From: CAVDAL01 sp963606965
GTDB taxonomy: Bacteria > Actinomycetota > Coriobacteriia > Coriobacteriales > QAMH01
DNA length: 27,355 nt
NCBI GenBank assembly: GCA_963606965.1
Contig: CAVDAL010000092.1
Location: 1 to 27,355 of the forward strand
Direction of reading: 5' to 3'
Shown here: positions 14,019 to 21,649 of the stretch, piece by piece
How the letters are laid out: each line of letters opens with the position of its first letter
How positions within the stretch are numbered: position 1 is the stretch's first letter
Notes under the pieces: model-generated
Seen by the model: only the letters and a program-made list of their open reading frames with translations
The model's database searches: none
Told to the model about the DNA's origin: nothing
Translations under genes and position numbers: made by a program

Positions 14019-15782
14019 ATGAGAAACATAAATGAAAAATATGTTGTAGAGGAATATAACGACAACAAAGAACTTACAAAATTCGAAATAAAATGTCCAA
14101 AAGACTTTAACTTTGCTTATGACGTTGTTGACGACATAGCAGTAAATGACCCTGACCGCAGAGCAATGCTTTGGTGTAATCCTGAAGGTGAAGAACATGA
14201 TTTCACTTTCGCAAATATGAAATATTGGTCAGATAAAACAGCAAATTACTTTTCAAGTTTAGGTATTGGCCGCGGCGACTTTGTTATGGTTATCTTGCGC
14301 CGTCATTATCAATTCTGGTTTACTGCTTTAGCGCTTGCAAAGCTTGGCGCTGTTATGGTTCCAGCAACTTTTATGCTTAAAGAACACGACCTTGAATACC
14401 GCTTGAATGGTGCAGATATCAAAGCTATTGTTGTGACATCTTTGGGTGATGTTGCACAGGTCACAGATAATGTTATTGACAAATGCCCAAGCACAAAAAT
14501 CCGCATTCTTGTTAATGGTGGGGCTGGCGGGCTTGGCTGCACAGAAGATGGCATTCCGCAAGATATCTGTTCTTTGAAAGCACAGCGTGAAGGCTGGCAT
14601 GATTTTAATACTGGTGTAAGAGAAGCTTGTGCAGAATTTGAACGTCGTGAAACTATAGCGCGTGAACCAATGCTAATGTATTTTTCAAGCGGCACATCTG
14701 GTAATCCAAAGATGGTTTTGCATGATTCTGAATATGCTCTTGCTCATTTAATTACAGCAAAACATTGGCATAATGTTTTGCCAGACGGCTTGCATTTCAC
14801 AATTGCAGATACTGGCTGGGGCAAGGCTGTTTGGGGCAAGTTCTATGGTCAGTGGCTTATGGAAGCTGCAGTATTCACATATGACTTTGACAGATTTGTT
14901 CCAGCAGACATTTTGTCTTTGATTGGCAAATATCAAATTACAACTCTTTGTTGCCCTCCAACAATGTATCGCATGATTATGGGCGAAGATATTGATTCAT
15001 TCGATTTGAGCTCTCTTGTTTATTCAACAACAGCAGGCGAGGCATTAAACCCTGATCTTTTCGATTTTTGGTTGGAACATACTGGTCTTACAATTTATGA
15101 AGGCTTTGGTCAAACAGAAACACCTTTGACTATTGCAAACTTGACTAATTCAAAGCCAAGGTCTGGGTCTATGGGCAAGCCTGTTCCGCTTTATACTGTT
15201 GAAATTCAGCGCGAAGATGGCTCGCGCTGTGATACTGGTGAAACTGGGGAAATTTGTATCAAAATTGAACCTTATGCTCCAGGCATCATGATGGAATATT
15301 ATAAAAATCCTGAAAAGACTTTAGCTGCAAAGCATGACGGTTGGTACCACACAGGCGACACAGCATGGGTCGATGAAGATGGATACTTCTGGTATGTTGG
15401 CCGCAATGATGATGTAATTAAATCAAGCGGCTACCGCATTGGGCCTTTTGAAATTGAAAGCGTTTTGCTTGAACACGAAGCTGTCCGTGAATGCGCTGTT
15501 ACTGGTGTTCCTGACCCAATTCGTGGTAAGGCTGTTAAAGCAACAGTAGTTTTAACAGAATATTTTAAGCCTTCAGATGATTTAACAAAAGAGCTGCAGC
15601 AGTGGGTTAAAAACCAAACAGCTCCTTATAAATATCCTCGCGTTATTGAATATGTTGATGAATTGCCAAAAACAGTTAATGGCAAAATCAGACGCGCTGT
15701 TATTCGCGATGCAGATAATCCAGATGGCGCTGCAGGCAATAAAGGCAAGGCAGCATCAAAGCCAATTGAGGGGCTTGTATGA
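14019..15782 (+). CDS. AMP-forming acyl-CoA synthetase (first copy)
   Basis: A 587-residue ligase of the adenylate-forming superfamily, closest to medium-chain/acetyl-CoA synthetase-like members: acid + ATP + CoA gives acyl-CoA + AMP + PPi. Visible motifs are SSGTSGNPKM (about 222-232, ATP phosphate loop), YEGFGQTET (about 363-371), YHTGDTAW and the hinge region YVGRNDDVIKSSGYRIGPFE, and the C-terminal catalytic Lys in KTVNGKIRR (about 550-558). The substrate is not deducible; the operon suggests branched-chain, aryl or similar acids. Only AAAGG two bases from the ATG is seen as ribosome site, which is close. It overlaps the ATPase gene by four bases (ATGA). A second copy of similar architecture lies at 19716. 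Confidence 0.92.
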   Translation: MRNINEKYVVEEYNDNKELTKFEIKCPKDFNFAYDVVDDIAVNDPDRRAMLWCNPEGEEHDFTFANMKYWSDKTANYFSSLGIGRGDFVMVILRRHYQFWFTALALAKLGAVMVPATFMLKEHDLEYRLNGADIKAIVVTSLGDVAQVTDNVIDKCPSTKIRILVNGGAGGLGCTEDGIPQDICSLKAQREGWHDFNTGVREACAEFERRETIAREPMLMYFSSGTSGNPKMVLHDSEYALAHLITAKHWHNVLPDGLHFTIADTGWGKAVWGKFYGQWLMEAAVFTYDFDRFVPADILSLIGKYQITTLCCPPTMYRMIMGEDIDSFDLSSLVYSTTAGEALNPDLFDFWLEHTGLTIYEGFGQTETPLTIANLTNSKPRSGSMGKPVPLYTVEIQREDGSRCDTGETGEICIKIEPYAPGIMMEYYKNPEKTLAAKHDGWYHTGDTAWVDEDGYFWYVGRNDDVIKSSGYRIGPFEIESVLLEHEAVRECAVTGVPDPIRGKAVKATVVLTEYFKPSDDLTKELQQWVKNQTAPYKYPRVIEYVDELPKTVNGKIRRAVIRDADNPDGAAGNKGKAASKPIEGLV

Positions 15783-16498
15783 GCCTGCCACAGGCGCTTG
15801 AAAATGCACTAAAGCCTGTAACTATTATTGCTGGGCATTATGGAGTTGGCAAAACCAACCTCTCGCTCAATGTCGCGCTAGATGCTGCTAAGAGTGGCAA
15901 AAATGTGAAGCTCGTTGACTTAGATGTTGTGAATCCATATTTTCGTTCTTGTGAATATACAGATTTGCTTCAAGAATCTGGCATTGAAGTTATTGCTCCA
16001 GTTTTAGCAAATTCTTCTGTGGACGTTCCTTCTTTAAGTGCTGGAGTTTATGGTGCTATTGAATGGGCTCAGTTTGACAGTGGAAATTTGCTTATCATAG
16101 ATGCAGGTGGCGATGATGTTGGCGCAACAGCTTTGGGCAGATTCACTCCGCATATAAAGCGCAGCGAATATGCAATGCTTTATGTTGTGAATATGTATAG
16201 AAATTTGACGCAAGCTGCTGCGGATGCTTTAGAGATTTTGCAAGAGATTGAAATTAAGTCTGGTTTAAAGGCAAGCGGCATCATAAATAACTCGCATTTG
16301 AAGAATCAAACGCAAATTTCAACGATAACAGATGCTCAAAGTTTTGGGTTTGATGTGGCAGAAGCCGCTGGCATTCCATTTGTGGTGCAGACGGCGCCGA
16401 ATATGTTATTTGACAGGACAGAGCGCGGACTGAACTTAAATCAAGAACAGTCGAAGTTCTATCCTGTTGATGTAATAGTAAAGACACCTTGGGAGTAG
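15779..16498 (+). CDS. ParA/MinD-like P-loop ATPase of the oxidoreductase operon
   Basis: A 239-residue protein with an N-terminal Walker A GHYGVGKTN (19-27), a DLDVVNPYF segment (about 47-55, as in MinD/Mrp-type proteins) and a Walker B-like LLIIDAGGDD (about 103-112). The signature lysine of the ParA/MinD P-loop (K-G-G-x-G-K) is replaced by His here, so the usual dimer-sandwich mechanism may be altered. It overlaps the upstream synthetase gene by 4 bases and lies 7 bases before the ferredoxin-type subunit gene, firmly within the operon. A role in iron-sulfur cluster loading or assembly of the oxidoreductase is an attractive but untested idea; no CxxC pair of the Mrp/NBP35 type is visible. 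Confidence 0.85.
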   Translation: MSLPQALENALKPVTIIAGHYGVGKTNLSLNVALDAAKSGKNVKLVDLDVVNPYFRSCEYTDLLQESGIEVIAPVLANSSVDVPSLSAGVYGAIEWAQFDSGNLLIIDAGGDDVGATALGRFTPHIKRSEYAMLYVVNMYRNLTQAAADALEILQEIEIKSGLKASGIINNSHLKNQTQISTITDAQSFGFDVAEAAGIPFVVQTAPNMLFDRTERGLNLNQEQSKFYPVDVIVKTPWE

Positions 16499-16505
16499 AG
16501 GACTT

Positions 16506-16712
16506 ATGGCAAAGATTACAGTTGATGATCATTTTTGCAAGGGTTGTGGCCTCTGCGTAGATGCGTGCCCGCGTTCAATTATGCAACTCGATACGTCACG
16601 CATTACTGAAAAAGGCTATCACCCAGCAATGTGTGTAGACATGGATGCATGCGTTGCTTGCGCTTCTTGCGCAGTTATGTGCCCCGATGTCGCAATCACG
16701 GTAGAGAGGTGA
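16506..16712 (+). CDS. 2-oxoacid:ferredoxin oxidoreductase, delta (2x[4Fe-4S]) subunit
   Basis: A 68-residue ferredoxin-like subunit with two classical cluster motifs, CKGCGLCVDACP (C11, C14, C17, C21) and CVACASCAVMCP (C49, C52, C55, C59). It passes electrons from the TPP/FeS core to external ferredoxin. It corresponds to KorD/VorD/PorD in other naming schemes. GAGG precedes the ATG; gaps of 7 bases on each side bind it into the operon. Confidence 0.93.
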   Translation: MAKITVDDHFCKGCGLCVDACPRSIMQLDTSRITEKGYHPAMCVDMDACVACASCAVMCPDVAITVER

Positions 16713-16719
16713 TTTAAAC

Positions 16720-17784
16720 ATGGGCGAAAAAGTTTTAATGAAGGGTAATGAAGCTTTGGCAGAAAGCGCACTTCGCGCTGGTTGTCGTTTCTTTTTCGGT
16801 TACCCAATCACTCCACAGACAGAACTTGCTGCATATATGGCAAAGACAATGCCAAAAATTGGCGGCACTTACTTGCAGGCTGAAAGTGAAATTTCTGCAA
16901 TCAATATGGTTTATGGTGCTTCAGCTGCAGGTGCAAGAGTTATGACTTCTTCATCTTCACCTGGCATTAGCTTGAAGGCAGAAGGAATTTCATACTTGGC
17001 TGGCGCTGACTTGCCAGCAGTCATTATTAATGTTCAGCGTGGAGGCCCGGGCCTTGGCAGCATTCAGCCTTCTCAGTCTGATTATTGGCAAGCAACTCGC
17101 GCTATGGGTCATGGCGACTTCAGACTGATTGTTTACGCTCCTTCAACAGTACAAGAAATGGCAGATTATATTTATGGCGCTTTTGATGTTGCAGATAAAT
17201 ATCGTGTGCCAGTTATGATTTTGGCAGATGGCATGCTTGGCCAAATGATGGAACCTGTAGTTTTGCCAGAGCCAAAGACTGATTTGCCTGACAAACCATG
17301 GGCAACATGTGGTCATGGCAACAAGCGTGAACATAATATTGCCAATTCGCTTTATCTGGATGCATATGAACTTGATTCAATCAATGCGGAACGTGACAAG
17401 CGTTATAAAGTTATTGAGCAAAATGAACAGCGCGCAGAATCTGTAATGACTGAAGATGCAGAAATTGTTGTTGTTGCTTTTGGTGCAAGTGCTCGCATTG
17501 CTCGCAGTGCTGTTGTTTCTGCTCGTGAACAGGGCATTAAAGCTGGATTGATTCGTCCAATTTCTTTATGGCCATTCCCTGCAGATGCTTTGGAAAAATG
17601 CATGGGCACAGCAAAGCAATTCCTTTCTGTTGAAATGAATACTGGCCAGATGGTTGACGACGTTAAGCTTGTTTCCAATGGTCGTGTGCCAGTTGATTTT
17701 TATGGTAGAAGCGGCGGCGTCATTCCAACTCCTGCTGAAGTTTTAGAAAAGATTGTTGAATTAAACGGGAAGGTGGGTGCATAA
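16720..17784 (+). CDS. vorB: 2-oxoacid:ferredoxin oxidoreductase, alpha subunit (VorB-type)
   Basis: A 354-residue subunit combining the pyrimidine-binding TPP domain (FFGYPITPQTE at about 24-34, LQAESEISAINMVYGA, TSSSSPGISLK) with the transketolase C-terminal-like domain (VVAFGASARIARS). I recognise this sequence pattern as the one annotated 3-methyl-2-oxobutanoate dehydrogenase subunit VorB in Methanothermobacter and Clostridia, so branched-chain 2-oxoacids are the first guess, but 2-oxoglutarate and aromatic 2-oxoacid enzymes are close. AGAGGTGAT precedes the ATG. Subunit letters differ between organisms; only vorB is used here with any confidence. Confidence 0.93.
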   Translation: MGEKVLMKGNEALAESALRAGCRFFFGYPITPQTELAAYMAKTMPKIGGTYLQAESEISAINMVYGASAAGARVMTSSSSPGISLKAEGISYLAGADLPAVIINVQRGGPGLGSIQPSQSDYWQATRAMGHGDFRLIVYAPSTVQEMADYIYGAFDVADKYRVPVMILADGMLGQMMEPVVLPEPKTDLPDKPWATCGHGNKREHNIANSLYLDAYELDSINAERDKRYKVIEQNEQRAESVMTEDAEIVVVAFGASARIARSAVVSAREQGIKAGLIRPISLWPFPADALEKCMGTAKQFLSVEMNTGQMVDDVKLVSNGRVPVDFYGRSGGVIPTPAEVLEKIVELNGKVGA

Positions 17785-17785
17785 A

Positions 17786-18613
17786 ATGGCAGATTCTAAG
17801 ATTGTTTTTGAACGCCCAAAGTCATTATTGCCCGTTGTTACAAATTATTGCCCAGGTTGTGTTCATGGTATTGTGAACCGCCTTGTGGCAGAAGTTATGG
17901 ACGAGCTTGAAATTGAAGGACGCACTGTTGGAGTTGCTCCTGTTGGCTGTTCAGTTATGGCATATAAGTTCTTCGGCTGCGATATGATTGAAGCAGCTCA
18001 TGGTCGTGCGCCTGCGGTTGCAACAGCTGTTAAGCGTGTTCATCCGAACAATATTGTCTTTTCATATCAAGGCGACGGCGACCTTGCTTCAATTGGCATG
18101 GCAGAAACTGTTCATGCTGCTACACGTGGTGAACATATCACTGTCATCTTTATTAATAATGCAATTTATGGCATGACGGGTGGGCAGATGGCTCCAACAT
18201 CTTTGCCAAACCAAGTAACACAAACATCACCTTATGGTCGCGATGTTTCAAAGGCTGGTTATCCTGTTCGTGTTAGTGAATTGCTTTCGACTTTGGACGG
18301 CCCTGCTTATATTGAGCGTGTTACATGCGACACACCTGCTCATATTCGCAAAGCGAAGAAAGCTATTAAGAAGGCATTCCAATATCAGGTTGATGACATT
18401 GGATATTCATTCATTGAAGTTGTTTCAACTTGTCCAACAAACTGGGGCTTGACTCCTCAAAAAGCATTCGAATGGATGCGTGAAAATATGCTTCCATATT
18501 ATCCATTGGGAGTTTATCGCGACGTAATTGCAGATGGTTATGCAAATGCTGCTGAAGCTGCAGCTGCACGTGCTGCTGAATGTCCAATTGCAAGCAAAGG
18601 CGGTGAACAATAA
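17786..18613 (+). CDS. 2-oxoacid:ferredoxin oxidoreductase, beta (TPP-binding) subunit
   Basis: A 275-residue subunit that binds the TPP diphosphate and Mg through GDGDLASIGM (96-105) and the NN at 124-125 (FINNAIYGMTGGQ). The N-terminal YCPGCVHG and PVGCS supply cysteines of the typical proximal cluster. ATG 17786, just after the vorB stop, is preferred over an in-frame GTG at 17777 because GGAAGGTGGG lies at a proper distance. It ends with the stop-start overlap TAATG with the gamma subunit gene. The last ~25 residues are Ala-rich and probably flexible. Confidence 0.93.
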   Translation: MADSKIVFERPKSLLPVVTNYCPGCVHGIVNRLVAEVMDELEIEGRTVGVAPVGCSVMAYKFFGCDMIEAAHGRAPAVATAVKRVHPNNIVFSYQGDGDLASIGMAETVHAATRGEHITVIFINNAIYGMTGGQMAPTSLPNQVTQTSPYGRDVSKAGYPVRVSELLSTLDGPAYIERVTCDTPAHIRKAKKAIKKAFQYQVDDIGYSFIEVVSTCPTNWGLTPQKAFEWMRENMLPYYPLGVYRDVIADGYANAAEAAAARAAECPIASKGGEQ

Positions 18614-19152
18614 TGAATAATAGAGAATTACGTATTGTTTTAGCTGGCTTTGGTGGGCAAGGTGTTTTGTTCGCTGGTAAAGTTATTGCAAGTGCTGGTC
18701 TTATTGAAGACAGAGAGCTTTCTTGGTTGCCATCATATGGTCCTGAAATGCGTGGCGGCACAGCAAATTGCAGTGTGTGTTTAAGCGATGATCCAATTGG
18801 TTCTCCACTTGTGCTCACTCCAAATGTTTTGATTGCTATGAATCAGCCTTCATTCGACAAGTTCATTGATACAGTTGTTGATGGCGGTTTGGTCATTATT
18901 GATTCGACTCTTGTTCCAAATGTTCGCGAACGCGAAGGTGTTACAATTTGTTCTTTGCCTGCACAAAAACTTGCAGAAGAAAATGAGATTAAAGGTCTTG
19001 GCAACATTATTTTGGTTGGCAAACTTTTTGAACAAACTGGTTTTTGCGACCGTGAAACTTTGGATGCTGCAATTGATAAATGTGTTCCTGCTCGCAAAAA
19101 AGAAATGGTTGCATTCAACAAAAAAGCATTAGAGATTGGAATGAATAACTAA
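18613..19152 (+). CDS. 2-oxoacid:ferredoxin oxidoreductase, gamma subunit
   Basis: A 179-residue Rossmann-like subunit that binds CoA. The glycine-rich N-terminus VLAGFGGQGVLFAGKVIA and the central SWLPSYGPEMRGGTANC are the family signatures (KorC/VorG-type). It is one base overlapped with both neighbours (TAATG at each end), which implies strict translational coupling with the beta subunit and with the second XRE-cupin gene. Confidence 0.93.
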   Translation: MNNRELRIVLAGFGGQGVLFAGKVIASAGLIEDRELSWLPSYGPEMRGGTANCSVCLSDDPIGSPLVLTPNVLIAMNQPSFDKFIDTVVDGGLVIIDSTLVPNVREREGVTICSLPAQKLAEENEIKGLGNIILVGKLFEQTGFCDRETLDAAIDKCVPARKKEMVAFNKKALEIGMNN

Positions 19153-19703
19153 TGGTTAAAGTTATGGCAGACATTGGCGAACGCATTTGCGGCTTGCGCG
19201 AAGCATGCGATGTAAGTGCAGAAGATATGGCAGCAGAGCTTGGCGTTGATGTTGAAAAATATCTTCAGTGGGAAGCCACGGGCGAAGATGTTCCGATTTC
19301 TGCGATTTATCATATGGCATGCAAATTTGGTGTCGAATTCACAGAAATTTTGACAGGCACAGCTGCAAAGCTTGATACATATCAGGTTGTTCGCAAAGGG
19401 CAAGGTCGTGAAGTTGACCGCTATCCTGGATACCACTTTGAAGATTTGGCATGGCGTTATAGCCGCAAGATTATGCAACCATTGCTTGTTGTTTTAGATC
19501 CAAGCGATGAACCTGCAAAGCTTGTTACACACAGTGGACAAGAATTTAATCTTGTTGTTCAGGGCACGGTTATTGTTAGCTGGGCTGATAAAGAATTTGA
19601 ATTAAATGAAGGGGACAGCATTTATTTCAATCCAAGCATTCCGCATGGTCAAAGATGCGGAGGAAGTGTCCCCGCGAAGTTTGTAACTATTATTGCGGAA
19701 TAA
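19152..19703 (+). CDS. XRE-family regulator with cupin sensor domain (second copy)
   Basis: A 183-residue paralogue of the protein at 13336. The XRE helix-turn-helix is at about 8-65 (RICGLREACDVSAEDMAAEL, then FGVEFTEILTG). The cupin at about 100-180 has H and E in VTHSGQEFNLVVQG and a later His in PSIPHGQRC. The ATG overlaps the gamma-subunit stop, so it is translated with the enzyme. The two copies share architecture but few residues in the ligand-facing part, suggesting they sense different compounds. It directly precedes the second acyl-CoA synthetase. Confidence 0.88.
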   Translation: MVKVMADIGERICGLREACDVSAEDMAAELGVDVEKYLQWEATGEDVPISAIYHMACKFGVEFTEILTGTAAKLDTYQVVRKGQGREVDRYPGYHFEDLAWRYSRKIMQPLLVVLDPSDEPAKLVTHSGQEFNLVVQGTVIVSWADKEFELNEGDSIYFNPSIPHGQRCGGSVPAKFVTIIAE

Positions 19704-19715
19704 GAAAATAGGAAA

Positions 19716-21389
19716 ATGGATTATCTGTTAAAGAAATATTGCCCAAGAATTGAATTTGATTCTTATGAAGACTTTTTGGAAAATTTCAAAATTGAAGTTC
19801 CTGAAGATTTCAATTTTGGATACGATGTAGTTGACGAATGGGCACGCGTAGAGCCTGAGAAGAAAGCTTTGCTTTGGTGCGATGACCATGGCGAAGAACG
19901 TGAGTTTACATTCACTGATATTTCACGTTTGTCAAACAAAGCTGCTAATGCTTTTCGCAAACTTGGCATTCGCAAAGGTGATGTATGCATGATGATTTTG
20001 CGTCGCCGTTGGGAATATTGGATTTGCGCTGTCGCGTTGTGCAAACTTGGCGCAACAATTATTCCTGCAACTTTGCAGCTGACAAGCAAAGATATTGCAT
20101 ATCGTGCAAATAATGCGCAGGTTAAGATGATGATTTGCGTCAATGATGAATATGTCTGTTCACAGGCTGAAGGTGCTCTTGATAGCGCTCCAAGCATTGA
20201 AAAGCGAGTAGTTGTTGCTGGCAAGCGTGATGGCTGGATGAGTTTTGATGAGCTTGTTGAAGGCGAATCTGAAGAGTTTTCACGTCCGACAGATGATCAA
20301 GATACATGCTCAAAAGATATTATGCTTATTTATTTCACAAGCGGGACAACGGGCAATGCAAAGGCTGTTTGCCACACATTTGCTCACCCGCTTGGGCATA
20401 TTTTGACAGCCAAATATTGGCAGCAAGTTGAAGAAAACAAGCTGCATATGTCTGTTACAGACAGCGGCTGGGCAAAGTTTGGCTGGGGCAAAATTTATGG
20501 GCAATGGATTGCTGGTGCTTGCATTTTTGCATATGACATGGATAAATTCATTGCAACAAAATTGTTGCAACATGTGCAAGACTATAAGCTAACTACTTTC
20601 TGTGCTCCGCCAACAATGTATCGTTTTATGCTTCAAGAAGATGTTGCTTCTTATGATTTATCAAGCGTACATAATTTTGCAACAGCAGGTGAACCACTGA
20701 ATGCTGAAGTTACAATTCAGTGGGAAAAGCTGACAGGCAAGAAAATTCGTGAAGGCTTTGGCCAGACAGAAGGACCTGTTTTGTTGGCTACATATCCTTG
20801 GATTGAGCCACGCCCAGGTTCAATGGGCAAGCCATCTCCGCTTCTTAATATCAAACTTTTAGATGATGACGGCGTTGAAGTTGAAGATGGTGAAGAAGGC
20901 GCAATTTGTGTAACAGGCCTGAAAGAAGCTTATCCTCCAGGTTTGTTTGTTGGATATTTTCATGATGATGAACGCACAAAAGAAGCTGTTGGCGGCGAAT
21001 ATTACAATTTGCATGATATGGCTTGGCGCGATTCTGATGGCTATTATTTCTTTGTTGGGCGCAACGACGATGTTATTAAATGTTCAGGTTACCGCATTGG
21101 GCCTTTTGAAGTTGAAAGCGCTTTAGTTGCTCATCCTGCTGTTGTTGAATGTGCAATTACTGCTGCTCCTGACCCAATTCGTGGCAAAGTTGTAAAGGCG
21201 ACTGTTGTTTTGGCTAAAGGCTATGAGCCAAGCGATGAACTTGTTAAAGAGTTGCAAACTCATGTTAAAAAGACAACTGCTCCTTATAAATATCCAAGGA
21301 TTGTTGAATTTGTAGATGAATTGCCAAAGACTGTTGGCGGTAAAATCAAACGCAAGTTGATTCGTACGCAGGATGGCATTGAGGATTAA
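19716..21389 (+). CDS. AMP-forming acyl-CoA synthetase (second copy)
   Basis: A 557-residue ligase, last gene of the operon. Motifs: FTSGTTGNAKAV (about 206-217; Ala replaces the usual Pro before the Lys), EGFGQTEGP, the hinge YFFVGRNDDVIKCSGYR, and the catalytic Lys in KTVGGKIKR (about 535-543). Several segments match the first copy nearly word for word (FGYDVVDE, APPTMYR, YRIGPFEVES, DPIRGKVVKATVVL), marking an old duplication. A short ribosome site AGGA lies 3 bases from the ATG. Different substrates for the two ligases are likely but inferred. Confidence 0.92.
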   Translation: MDYLLKKYCPRIEFDSYEDFLENFKIEVPEDFNFGYDVVDEWARVEPEKKALLWCDDHGEEREFTFTDISRLSNKAANAFRKLGIRKGDVCMMILRRRWEYWICAVALCKLGATIIPATLQLTSKDIAYRANNAQVKMMICVNDEYVCSQAEGALDSAPSIEKRVVVAGKRDGWMSFDELVEGESEEFSRPTDDQDTCSKDIMLIYFTSGTTGNAKAVCHTFAHPLGHILTAKYWQQVEENKLHMSVTDSGWAKFGWGKIYGQWIAGACIFAYDMDKFIATKLLQHVQDYKLTTFCAPPTMYRFMLQEDVASYDLSSVHNFATAGEPLNAEVTIQWEKLTGKKIREGFGQTEGPVLLATYPWIEPRPGSMGKPSPLLNIKLLDDDGVEVEDGEEGAICVTGLKEAYPPGLFVGYFHDDERTKEAVGGEYYNLHDMAWRDSDGYYFFVGRNDDVIKCSGYRIGPFEVESALVAHPAVVECAITAAPDPIRGKVVKATVVLAKGYEPSDELVKELQTHVKKTTAPYKYPRIVEFVDELPKTVGGKIKRKLIRTQDGIED

Positions 21390-21473
21390 CCGATATTTGA
21401 CGCCCTGACATTCCTCTCGGCTCAAAGGCGGTATTCAGAGTGTCATTCTTGGCTTTTGGTTCGTCACGTGTTT

Positions 21474-21630
21474 AGCATCCGGTACTAACTCCGGTCATAG
21501 CTCGTCACCTGTACTTGAGAAATGAAATTCAGTCTCGTAATTGTTCGCTAGCGCTCACTAAGCCTCGACTTCCGAATTTCATTTCTCTGCGTACTGACTC
21601 GCAGTATTCTCTTCGTCAGTGCCGGATGCT
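21474..21630. repeat. Nested inverted-repeat element after the oxidoreductase operon
   Basis: Outer arms AGCATCCGGTACT (21474-21486) and AGTGCCGGATGCT (21618-21630) pair over 13 positions with one G-U. Inside, GAGAAATGAAATTC (21517-21530) and GAATTTCATTTCTC (21574-21587) form a perfect 14-bp stem, flanked by GTAC/GTAC and AGTC/GACT pairs, with the palindrome CGCTAGCG (21546-21553) near the tip. On the plus strand TTTTTT follows at 21641-21646. The stretch 21390-21649 has no supportable gene. It could be a structured RNA, a large terminator or a small non-autonomous element (157 bp with 13-bp terminal inverted repeats). Confidence 0.75.
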
Positions 21631-21649
21631 TTGGGATGTGTTTTTTAGA

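Noticed and set aside
18411..18818. Antisense frame of 135 codons over the beta/gamma subunit junction
   Set aside because: Runs opposite two conserved overlapping subunit genes; glutamine/histidine/leucine-rich shadow sequence.
19763..20224. Antisense frame of 153 codons in the second acyl-CoA synthetase
   Set aside because: Shadow frame without ribosome site, opposite a clear enzyme gene.
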